Shown here piece by piece: positions 54,221 to 64,000 of a DNA stretch of 64,000 nucleotides; positions within the stretch are counted from its first letter, which is position 1; each line of letters begins with the position of its first letter. Both the position numbers and the translations under genes were made by a program. A model generated the notes under the pieces. It did not search any database. It saw only the letters and a list, made by a program, of their open reading frames with translations, and was not told the DNA's origin. This stretch comes from Posidonia oceanica (Eukaryota; Streptophyta; Magnoliopsida; Alismatales; Posidoniaceae): contig JAZBRS010000035.1 in assembly GCA_037176725.1 (NCBI GenBank), forward strand, positions 48,556,001-48,620,000, given 5' to 3'.

Positions 54221-57074
54221 ATGGCCCAGCACGCCGTTGAGCCCCCACTTACTATTGTCACGAAGGGGATTTCCGCTTCAGCCCCTTCGATGATCTCTTT
54301 GACTTCCTCTATACCCGTGCCTCCCGCTCAAGTACAGCTGCCTCCCCTTTATTCTGTGGGGCAGTGGCAGGCTCCGGACTTCGTCACCGAGTCTATCTTG
54401 GTGACCACCACCTGTGCCCCAAAGGCACCACTGACTCCACTCTCTCAGGGCCATGCCCCTTTTGACACCCTTGTTGCTGAGGCAACTCCCGCCATAGGAT
54501 CCCTGCCTCTTGGACAGTTTGGGTCCTCCCCTGTTGGATCTGGTCCCCCGCCGCTATTGCACTTCAACATCCCCACTGATGGGGTCCTTGAAGTACAGTA
54601 CCAACGCTTGATGGAGCTTGCCCAAGTATTCTAGGGCATGGCTCTATCTGCTCGCCCCTCTTTGGCTCCCTCTACTCCTGAGGTCCCTCTGCACCCTACT
54701 CCTGCTTTCCAGGCATCCCCCACTGCATCGCCGCCCCGGCAATCGCCTCAGCTACTCTCTGCTCCGGTGATAGGGGCGCAACCTCTGCCCTCTGCATACA
54801 CACCATTCACTGCACAGCATGCACCTTTGCCAACCGGTGGCCAGCCCCTCGGGTTGGTTAGAGCACAGTACTTTTCTGGCCTGCTGCCTGGCACCGTGCC
54901 ACTCCAGCAGCTGCTGCTCCCACAATCTCCAGCACTCACTGCACAACATCCTGCTTACCCCTACCCTGTGCATCAGCTTGTTCCTTCCCCTGCATACATA
55001 GCACCACCCATTGCGCACACTCCATCCATGCACAAATACGCCGGCCATCACATCGCACCACCAAGCGACGCAATGGTGGATCCAGAGGAGCACCTCGGTG
55101 TGACCCATTCGACGTATGTGGTTCCTGCCCCTACTGCCCCATCACCTTCGGCAACTAATCCAGATCCCTATGACAACAGGTTTGCCGTACTAGAGAAAGC
55201 ACTTCGTCAAGTGCTGGGCACGGACCACCAGTCCTACGAATTCCAGGACCTCTGCTACTTTCCAAAGGTGGTGCTCCCACTGAAATTCCGTATCCCAAAT
55301 TTTGATGAATACAATGGTAGGGGCTTCCCCATCGCCCACCTGAAGGTGTATTGTAGAGACCTTGCTCAGCTTCAAGCTGACGACAGGTTGTTGATCCGCC
55401 TGTTCCACAAAAGTCTTACTGGCCCGGCCCTCAAGTGGTTTACATCACTTGATATGGCCACCATCAAGACTTGGGACGACCTTGGCAGGGCATTCCTGAA
55501 GCAGTACTCCTTCAACCTCGACCTGGTCCCTAAGTGCGAGGACCTCGTCGCAATCAAGCAGAGAAACAACGAGCCGTTTGGGGAGTACGTCGGCCGTTGA
55601 CACGCCCTTGCCTCGCAAGTCCACGATAGACCCTCTGATGAGGAATCTATCGAGATTGTGATCCGAGGCGCGCAGCCATCTACTGGGGCTCTGCTTGCCA
55701 TCCAGCCTGTCACTAACTTTGCATCACTGATTCGGACTGGCACTCGTGTGGAGAGCTCCCTGCGGAGCGGCAACTTCCCAGCACTCTCCGCCTTCACCAA
55801 GCAGGCTGCCTCCTCCAGCAGCGGCCATGGCGGCAACAGCAGCAACACCAACAACAATGGCGGCAGCAACAACAACAACCCCAGGAGGTGAGATCCCCCG
55901 TGGACTGTCGTGGCGTACGTCGACTGCCCTGCCGCTCCCGTTCACATGGTGGCTCAGCCTGGCCCGAATCAGGTAGTTTATGCACCACACCTAGTGCACC
56001 ACACATACCATAGATCACCACCACTGCTCGATCGGTCTACCATGCCGCACCGGTCTGGCAAGGACAGCACCAAGGGCAAAGACGGCCCCACCACCAGCGT
56101 CGCTTCACTCAACTAGTGGAGCCGCTGAGCGCCGTCCTCCCTAAGGTTGCGTCGCTCCTCATGCTCCCCGAGGTCCGCCCACCACCGAATCCCCTTCCAA
56201 GATGGTATAGGACAGATCAATTCTGCGACTTCCATCGAGTCGTCAGGCACTCGACCAATAGTTGCATCACTCTGCGGGGCACCGTGCAGGACCTGATTGA
56301 CCAAAAGGTCATCAGTATCAACACACAGGAGGCAGCATCTACATCCACTCCTCCATCTGCATCCCCCTCTGCATTAGGGTCAGCACCCCCTAGTTCCAGC
56401 ATTGTCCACCAGCCCTTGCCAGAGCATTCTGGCCCGAGAGGTGCGGGGACCTCAGGTGTACATTCTCTTTTCCCCTCTGGGTCGGACGTAGCGGACCCCT
56501 CTGATCTCATCTAGCCCATTTGTAAACCTGTTTCCTCTTCTCTTTATCGCACAGCACTTGCCGATTCCGAGTCGAGGATTCATATGATCCGACTGAATGC
56601 TAAGCCGGAGTGCGCTGCCGCGAGGCCCACCATGCAACCAGAGGCTTAGCCCCCAATCTGCCTGCAAGCCAAGCCCCAACCAGAGCCATCACAGCCCTCC
56701 CGGTAGCATCCCACATCCCTCCACCATCCAGCAAACACCCCGGCTGTCCCTCTCGAGCTCGCAGTTTGTACTCCCCTGGTAGTCAACCTGACCAGGGATA
56801 CCCACCGCGTCCCCTATGACTACGCCATAGAGATGTGTGCAACCGTCACGTGGTCGGGGAGGGTCTACAGACCTGCAACCCCAGCAGCCGGGCCCAACCG
56901 CCCTGAACCTACTCCACCAGCAAGCCAGCTTCCACCGGCAAGCCAACCCCCAACAACAGGCCAACCCTTTGGTCCCCCAACTGCAGAACCCGTTACCAGA
57001 GCCACTCCTCCTACCTCTAAAAAAGACCAGCCTTCAGCTGATATCACGACCCAACTAAAAAAAGTCAAGGCTGA
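54221..57074 (+). pseudogene. Gag of element D
   Basis: It starts MAQHAVEPP. It has a Pro-rich N-terminus, then the gag domain (VLPLKFRIPNFDEYNGRG, AHLKVYCRDLAQLQADDRLL, LTGPALKWFTSLDM) at about 55260-55650. A Ser/Asn/Gly linker follows at 55810-55885, and the C-X2-H-X4-H-X4-C cluster CDFHRVVRHSTNSC is near 56224-56265. Stops occur at 54632 (Gln to TAG), 55598 (Trp to TGA) and near 55889 (Arg to TGA). A frameshift lies near 56060-56110. It is cut by I within the pre-protease segment (KKVKAD). Confidence 0.85.
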
Positions 57075-60000
57075 TGTGAACGCTCGATCCCGCAGCATCC
57101 CCAGACCCACGCGAGTGGCCCGAAGAAAGGAGAAGAGGAGCATCACGGATGCGACTGTGAAGCCGAAAAACAAAAGAGAAAAACAAAAGGAGTCACCACC
57201 GTGTCTATTAAGTCGGGAGACAAGGAAAACCGAGGAAATGTAGGAAAACATGCAAATGAATGCAATGTTATGCAGAAAAGAATGACTCGTGCCAAGGACG
57301 AGGGCAAAACGGTCATTACGGGTCCAGAGAAAGGGTAAGGACTCCTATTACGAGCAGGAAAGGTGTTAGGCACCCCTGACACGCCCGAGGAGTGGTCTTT
57401 CTTGGTTGTTCTCGCTCGCATTTGCAGGATTTCGGCTATGATTGCCTAGCCACACATCCAAGGGACGAGGAATACAATGCCTTGCTGTGCTTGCTAAAAT
57501 GTGTGCTTAAATGCCTAAGTGCCAAGCTTTAAGTGCTCTAACTCCTGTGATGCATGGGGGAAAGTAAACGTGCAATCTATGTGCTCAGCAGCGCTGTCTG
57601 TGTTCCAAACTAGGCGAACCTTGGTTCGTGAGAACTCCAGACAGTAAGCATCACTGCCCTAATGCAAATGTAGGCGATAAAACAAAGCACCAGTAAAACC
57701 ACACAATGCAAGGGTACGACAAGCAAAGGGGAAAGCAAATCTGGGCGGAAAACAAGCGATGCAAACGCGAAAACAAACACCGAGAAAAGCCACACAATGC
57801 AAATGCGAAAACATGCAAAGGGGAAATAAAACAAGTCGGTAAGCAAGCGATGCAAGCATGAAAGCAAAACATCGGTTAAAACCACGCAATGCAGGGGTAT
57901 GACAAGCAAAGGGGGAGATTAGACGACATGACGGGCGTCAACCCGGATGCAAAGGAGAGACAAGCGATGTGAGTATGAAACAAACATCGGTTAAGGACCA
58001 CACAATGCAGGTGTGAAGACTTGCAAAGGGGAAAGAAAGCAAGCGGAGGGATCACCACTATTCCGTGACTGTTTTCCACTAAACCGTCCCACGATGTGTC
58101 TCGCACGCTGCCCAAAGCTCGCTATGCAATCGAATCGTGGAAAAGGGGGAAGAAGGTCGCGATCAGTAGTGAATCTGAGGGAAAACTCAACCCAAAGACA
58201 CTAAGAAGACGCGAAAAGAGGGAGTAGAGTGGATAGGCAAGAGGGGAAGTCCTAATCTACATGCACGGAAAACGAGGTGCGAAAAATAATGCATGCGATG
58301 CAAGTGACAGGCAACAAATGGTATGCAATGATTCAGAAGGACTTACATTGGAGATCTGAGGCCTGATTTGAGATAATCTTGGTCAGTAGGGAAGTCCGCT
58401 CTGCCAGGATGATCCGGGTAGCTTGGTTGTGAAGATCCGGCAGTCCGATCGGGAGATACACAGGCCTCAAGGTCAAAAGATTCAAGAACCAGGGAAAAGA
58501 AGGGATCTAAGTGCAAAAAGGTCTTAGGGGTGTGCAGAACAGGGCCTCCCACATACAAGGGAGCTAAAAATACTTAAAAGTGTGCTAAGATGCTAAGTGC
58601 AATGAGGTATGGGTGCAATGCATGCGAAAATGCGAGAAAAATGACCTAAATGTGATGGTTTTGAAAAGTTAGGGACCTATATGCAATGTTTTTGAAATGT
58701 TAGGGACCTATATGCAATGATTTTGAAAAGTTAGGGACTTGGATGCAACTAAATGCAAAACCAGGGACCTAAATGCAATGATTTTGGAAAGTTAGGGACC
58801 TAAATGCAATGTTTTTGAAAACCTGAGGGTCTGGATGCAATATTTTTGAAAACCTAGGGGTCTGGATGCAATAAAAACAAGTTTCTGGGTTTTTTAATAA
58901 TGCGGTAAGATTTTAAAAGGGATTAAATGAAATCTGAATGGACTAAGGACCTAAATGCAAATGCAATAAAATGCAGGGTCTGAAATGCAATGTAATATGG
59001 AAAAAATGCAATTTAAATGAATGCTGTGAATGCATGTAGAGGACTAAAATGCAATTTAAAAACATGCAGGGGCTAAAATGCAATTTAATATGGTAAAGTA
59101 TGCAATTAAATGATTTTTCTAACATGTAGAGGACCGGAGAGCAATAATAAAATAAAACAGAATAAAAGTGCAATGTAATATGGTAAAATATGAAATTAAA
59201 GAAATTTGACAACTAAACAGAGGACCGATTTGCAAATAAAATAAATAGCAGGAGTTAAGAGTAATGTAATAAGGTAAAAACATGCATTTAAATAACATTT
59301 AACAACTGCAGGACTTAAAAGCAAATAAATTAAGCTACTGGACCAAAAGTAAATGAAATTAAAATTATTTGAACTATAGAAGGACAAAAATGTGATAAAC
59401 GGAAATGACAGATAATAAACGCAATGTAATATAGTTTTAATTCAGATTTAAATAAAACCTAAACTATTGCTGGACCTAAAAGCAAATAAGCAAAACTAAA
59501 GTAAAGGAATGCAATGCAATGGTAAAGTTACTAACTTAAGAAAAAAATAAAAACAAAACCAACTAATGCTAATATTAAATGTATAGGCTACAGTGACAGT
59601 GGCTGCTCGCCGGGGAAGACGGGCTGTCCGGCGCTCCAGGGGGTTGCGAGGCTCGGGCGGTGCATGGGGAGACGTGGCGCGATCCGGCAGAGGCGCGGGG
59701 AGGCGTGGCGCGGTGCTACGGAGTGGAGTGCGGAGCGGCGCGTGCGGCACATTCGTTGCACCGGCGACCAGCGCCAAAGAAGATGGCAACTCCGGCGACG
59801 TGCTGGCAGTGCTCCAGGGCACAGAATTCAAAAAAAAAGACATGGGGATGGAGAGGGGAGCGAGGCGGTGCTGTGGACGAGTCCATTACCTGTTAGAGCA
59901 TGCGGGGTGGCCAGACGATCGGGAGGAAGTTCTGTGGTTGTGCTGCACAGTGGAGGAGGATCCGAAGGTGGTCGTGGCACACATGGGAGGATCGTGGCGT

Positions 60001-61418
60001 GTTGCTGGAAGGTCTCCGGAGCTCGTGGAAGCCTCAGGTCGCCGTTTGCCCGCTCGGAACCCAAAAATGGCAGAATGGGTTCTTAGAGGATAATTTCTCT
60101 CTCTTCTCTTCTTCCTCTCTCTCTCTGTGGCTTCTGTGGGTTGTGGGTTGCACCGGTGGCTCTGAGGTGGCGGTGAGGTTGTGGGGGAGTGCTGGAATGG
60201 GGGTGGAAGGTCTGTGTTTGAGGGTGTTGCTGTGTTTTTCTGGTGGGTGCTTGTCTGGTTGTGTTTGTGGGTGGCAGAGGCTGTTGGGAAAAAAGAAAGA
60301 AGAGGATGGAGGTGTTGGTATGGAGGAGGTTGTCGTGGCTCTTGAAGGTTGAGAGGAAGCCTGGAATGGTGGTGGTCTGGTCTGTGGTGGAAGCCTGTGA
60401 TGGTTCTTGGCCGTAGGAGAGGATGAAGAGGAAGGTCTGTGGCTGTGTGCCTGAAGGTGTGTTGGGTGTCCGGTGGTGTGGGATTCTGAGGGTTGGCTAT
60501 GTGTGTTTTGGGAATCCTCCTCCTCTCCCCCTAGTTTGGTTCTGTGTGTGTTGTGTTTCCTCCCCCCGTTTCAAGGTTGAAGAAGGGTGGGTTTTGTTCT
60601 AAGGCCGGCACTCGATTAGAGATGGCAGGTGGTATGGGCTGTGGCAGGTGGTGGTGTGTGCTCAGGTGGCTCGCCGGCAATGGCAGTGAGAAGGTGGCAT
60701 GGGAGGTCTTCTGGGCTGTGAGTGTAGGTGCAGATGTGTGTGAGAGGGGGTCGAGTGTTGGCTGTTGGTTTGCAGTAGGTCTGTGAGGGGCTTGGGCGTA
60801 GAGGGGTAGAGTGTTTGGAAGTTGTGGTGGAGGGAAAAGAAGGAGAAGAGGAGATGGGTCGTGGGCCTGAGTTGAAAAAAAGGAAAAAGAAATGAAAGGA
60901 GAAGGAGGGCTGGAGGAGTGGGCTGGCTGTGGAAGGAAGTGGAAAAGAAAAGAAAGAGGGGGAGAGATGGCAATGGGCTTGGGCCTATGGAAAAAAGAGG
61001 AAAAGAAGAGGGAAGGGAAGGAAAATGGAGTGGGCTTGGGTTGGATTTGGTGGGCTGGCTAAAAATAAAAAAGAAAAAGAAAAAGGGGGAGAAGGAGAAG
61101 TGGGCTTGGTGGGCTGGACTTGGGAAATAGTTGTGAAAAAAGGAAAAAAAAGAAAGAAAAAAGGGAAGAAAGAAAAGGGAGAAGTGGATCCTAGGATTTA
61201 GGGTTTTGCTAGGTTTTTTGAGAGGTTTGACCTAGAGTTTTTCTAGGGTTTTGAGAGTGTGTTTGTGGATTTAGGGTTTGGTTTAGAGTTTAGGTTTGGT
61301 TTTGGTTGTTAGGGTTTTGGGTTTGGGTTTTGGGTTTGGTCAGGTTTTAGGTTTGTTTAGATGCCACCAGAGAGAGAGAACCACCAACACAAAAATCGAA
61401 AAAAATGGGCTATCAACA
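57075..61418 (-). mobile_element. Element I: solo LTR, 4.3 kb
   Basis: On the minus strand it reads TGTTGATAGCCC... to ...CGTTCACA, with perfect 5-bp duplications gctga at 57070-57074 and 61419-61423. Its 3' half carries the same blocks as other LTRs (GGTGCCTAACACCTTTCC near 57360-57380; GAGTTCTCACGAACCAAGG near 57620). Its 5' half is purine-rich on the plus strand (60830-61190) and has degenerate CCCTAAA-like words near the start. There is no internal region, so recombination between two LTRs presumably left one. The open frames here, GC-rich at 59590-60350, show no domain I know. Confidence 0.85.
58632..58880 (+). repeat. Tandem repeat inside LTR I
   Basis: About seven imperfect units of 31-38 bp with core AGTTAGGGACCTAAATGCAA and ATTTTTGAAA. 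Decayed copies of AATGCAATGTAATATGG continue to about 59440. Confidence 0.8.
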
Positions 61419-61423
61419 GCTGA

Positions 61424-62423
61424 CATTTCCATTTTGGACCTAATTCATTCATCCCGTGAGCACCGTGAGGCTTTTCTCCACATGTTCCAGGCCGCCCATG
61501 TGTCCCAAACCATTGAGCCTACAACCTTGGAGAATATGGTGGAAATGATCGCAGAGCCGCAGGTCATTTCTTTCTCGAGTGATGAGCTACCTCCAGCGGG
61601 GACTAACCACAATCAGCCCCTATTTATCACGGTGCAGTTCAAAAGCTTCTACATTCCCCTCTCGTTGGTTGACAATAGGTTAGGCCTTAACGTCTGTCCC
61701 CTACGTACAGCATTGAAGCTCGGATTCAAAGCCGAGGACATCATGCCAGCCGTGAAGGGAATGACCTCTTTTGACAATATGCATCATGACTCTTTGGGGA
61801 TACTAGTTATTCCCCTTTCTATTGGCCCGGTCGTATTCAATGTAGAATTCTACATCGTCGACTTGGAGCCCTCTTTTAATCTCTTGCTTGGGCGCCCTTG
61901 GCTGCACAAGCATCAAGTGATCCCCTCGACCCTCCACCACATGATCAAGTTCCGCTGGGGCAACGATGTTGTCGTTGTCATGGCGGAAAACTTTGATAAG
62001 GAGCCGGTCGAGGCGATCTCTTCTGTCTCCCAGCAGACTGTCCAATTTGATCCTAAGCCGTTAGATGTCATGTACCGTGTTAATCGGTTTGAATCGGTTA
62101 ACTACATCCCTGATCTTGAATGTGTCAGCTCTCTGGCCGTTCATTGCAACCCTTCCCAGATGGTCGAGAACATTTGCCGCAGGTGGGGCTATGCGAAGGG
62201 AGCACCACTTGGGCATCACAGCCAAGGGATCGCCGAGCCAGTTGTAGCCAAGGAAAGAAGAGACTTTCAAGGTTTGGGGTATGAATGGCAGCCCCGTGAC
62301 AGTGAGCACCTGCACTCGAGGAGTCAGAAGCTCGTGATCCCTCTGGATCTCACTAACTTTGTCAGTGCAAGTGTTCTTCACTTGAACACGAGCCCAACCT
62401 CAACCCAGCTAGTACTGTGCTAA
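61424..62423 (+). pseudogene. Protease and G-patch-like segment (element D)
   Basis: It resumes the frame broken by I (ISILDLIHSSREHREAF). The protease loop is LVDNRLGLNV, where A has DNGSG, so the catalytic loop is mutated. NLLLGRPWLHKHQVI is intact. The G-patch-like part is MVENICRRWGYAKGAPLG then QGIAEP. An apparent ATG at 61296 lies in LTR I and is not the true start. The frame ends at 62423. Confidence 0.83.
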
Positions 62424-63243
62424 AGCCCCCCACTACCGACAAAGGAGTGGGTTTGCATAGAAGACTACTATTCAGATGAGGAGCAGTCTGGCGCAGTGGA
62501 AGCAGCTCAGACCAGCAAAGAGGTCCAGTCCAACCCCGCAACATCCCGGTCAGTTTGTCTGGCCCTTCTCTCTACTGATACAGTGGCAGATTCAGTAAGC
62601 TCTGTGTCAGGGAAGACAGCTTCTCCCCCTTCTGCAGCTTCATCAGTGCCTATGACAACTACATCGACAACTCCGGAGTCAGGAGCACTCCTTAAGGCAC
62701 TAACCACCAGTCTACTCGCGGCTGCAGCTGCACCAGCACAGAGGTTGTCATTTTCAGTGGTGCAATCAGTCGAATCAGGCGACATCGAGACTCGACCAGC
62801 TTCATCAACAGCACCATGAGCAAAGCAGGCGGCTCCATCAACCATACAGCCGTCAGCTTCAGCAGATCCAACCTTGTGGTGGGCCCCCACGGCCGGTACA
62901 ATGAGACAACCACCGTCACTCACGGATGCCGGCGCTTTGTCCCCCAGCACAGCCGCCCAGCTGCCGAACCTCTAGGAGAGCGCCTCTGCCTCCCATCCAG
63001 CCACAGCACTGACCCTGTCGGTGCAACAACCAGTTGCATCCCTGGCCGGCCTATTTGCATCTCTGATCGCCACAGTGCCGTGTCCAGCTGCGCCAGGAGG
63101 TCAGCCAGCCAACCAGCCAGCAGCAGAGCAGATACCACAGCCAATGGTATGTCTAGCAGCGGTAGGACTTTGAAGAGGTTGTCTGTGCCTACTACGTCGA
63201 CACACCCTCAGATGACGAGGAGGGTGCGACTGCAGAAGCCCTG
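62424..63243 (+). pseudogene. Linker between protease and Pol (element D)
   Basis: Ser/Thr/Ala/Pro-rich, matching A 1580-2391 in reverse orientation, with frame changes near 62816 and 63180. No fold recognised. Confidence 0.6.
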
Positions 63244-64000
63244 GTGGATGATATGCTCGGAGACTTGGAACTGCTCTTCCAAGAACAACTCTCGACGTTG
63301 GTTGAAGATGCCGCCGAGCAGCAGGCATTGAGGAAAGGGAAAGCCGTGGTCACGGATCCCTCCCCGCCGCAAGGCCATTCCTCAATCATGGTCTTGGAAG
63401 AAGAAGCAAAGGCAGCACCCACTAGATCAGACGAGCCAATCACTCCACAGCCAGAAGGCAGGTCTAGATGGTTTAAGCAGCGCATGCCCTGCACGGGCAG
63501 CGCATATGGCGCCAGTACACAGATTAGTCGCCCAGACGACAGTTATCCGCCCCTAACACTTCCCGCAAGTACATCTGAGAACGCGGAGGAGGGGACAGTA
63601 CAAACAGCAGCACAGACAGCAACAGAGGTAGCAACCTCAGCAGTCCAGGCAGCCCCAGCAGTCTAGGCAGTCCCAACAGTGCCAGAGCAGACAGAGTAAG
63701 TAGAGCAACCAGGCCAGTCAGCAGGACCAAGGGCCACTCAAGAAGACGTCACCCACCGAGCTTACAGAAATACTCGGGTGAGCGTGACCATCTTGAGGCG
63801 TCATCTGGATCAGGAGGCAGAACACATTCACTCCTTCGACATTACAGACCCAACATTTGAGAAGGAGATCCTCTCGGAACTCATTGCATATGAGGAGGAG
63901 GATGATACAGGCGTAGATGAGAACGATGAACCACTGCCTGAGTTTCAGCCTTACGATGATGACCTAGAAGGGCCTAACCTCCATGTCGAAGAAGAGACGG
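63244..64000 (+). pseudogene. Acidic linker and Pol N-terminus (element D), runs off the window
   Basis: It opens with the acidic helix (DDMLGDLELLFQEQL) also seen in A. It has stops near 63664 (CAG to TAG) and 63696, then THRAYRNTRVSVTILRRH and the acidic EEEDDTGVDENDEPLPEF segment that precedes RT. RT itself is outside the window. Confidence 0.75.

Larger units (their letters stand above)
50467..64000 (+). mobile_element. Element D: Tat/Ogre-like retrotransposon, 5' half, interrupted by I
   Basis: Same family as A, plus strand: LTR, PBS, leader, gag, protease and G-patch, linker, start of Pol. It sits in gag of F; the five bases before it are gcccc and should recur after its 3' LTR beyond the window. 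The first base of the LTR is A in place of T (AGTAGACACC). Solo LTR I splits it at 57075-61418, with gctga on both sides. Confidence 0.88.

Noticed and set aside
59593..60352. GC-rich plus-strand frames of 140-166 residues as a host gene
   Set aside because: They overlap in three frames within solo LTR I, are low-complexity Arg/Gly/Trp-rich, and show no domain or splice structure.
61296..61423. ATG at 61296 as the start of the protease protein
   Set aside because: These codons are LTR I sequence; the true frame comes from gag of D before the insertion.

Overview
This window looks like intergenic DNA from a large-genome flowering plant. I see no ordinary host gene, tRNA or rRNA. Nearly every base belongs to LTR retrotransposons of the Ty3/gypsy type, most of them Tat/Ogre-like. 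The supporting evidence is long LTRs (1.5 to 4.3 kb, TG...CA) that mostly open TGTAGA, a primer-binding site close to TGGCGACTCCGCTGGGGA, a second RNase H domain before integrase, DNG-type proteases and extra antisense genes. Many premature stops show that most copies are old.

The elements are nested, and I name them A to J. Left block: C (+) is the outer element and is cut by A (-, 1-24118). A is cut by J (about 1.3 kb, probable solo LTR, 4872-6167) and, inside its own 5' LTR, by B (+, 11182-24025), which is complete with two 2855-bp LTRs. C resumes at 24119 and ends in a truncated 3' LTR (28228-28555) fused to pol of E. Right block: E (+) is cut in reverse transcriptase by F (+) at 32078. 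F is cut in gag by G (+, 36165-49821, TSD agtct) and again at 50467 by D (+). D is cut by I, a 4.3-kb solo LTR in minus orientation (57075-61418, TSD gctga). D runs off the right edge and A off the left. A and D are the same family in opposite orientation.

Coding content: A and D carry gag, protease plus a G-patch-like segment, and the start of pol. E carries two successive retropepsin-like modules, a G-patch and the start of RT. G keeps RNase H, the Tat-type second RNase H and a DD35E integrase. Downstream, on the opposite strand, G carries two intron-containing genes with plant mobile domain (PMD) similarity, one of them with nine recognisable exons and a coiled-coil tail. B has only a decayed gag and no pol, and C appears the same, so both look non-autonomous.

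The most unusual signals are (i) the two antisense spliced PMD genes in G; (ii) arrays of about 47-bp units in the 3' regions of B and C that fold into two small hairpins with matched changes in both arms, plus a separate GATACCA...TGGTATC stem that also covaries; (iii) tandem protease modules in E; and (iv) short inverted motifs spread through the LTRs, including repeats of the first bases of the primer-binding site.
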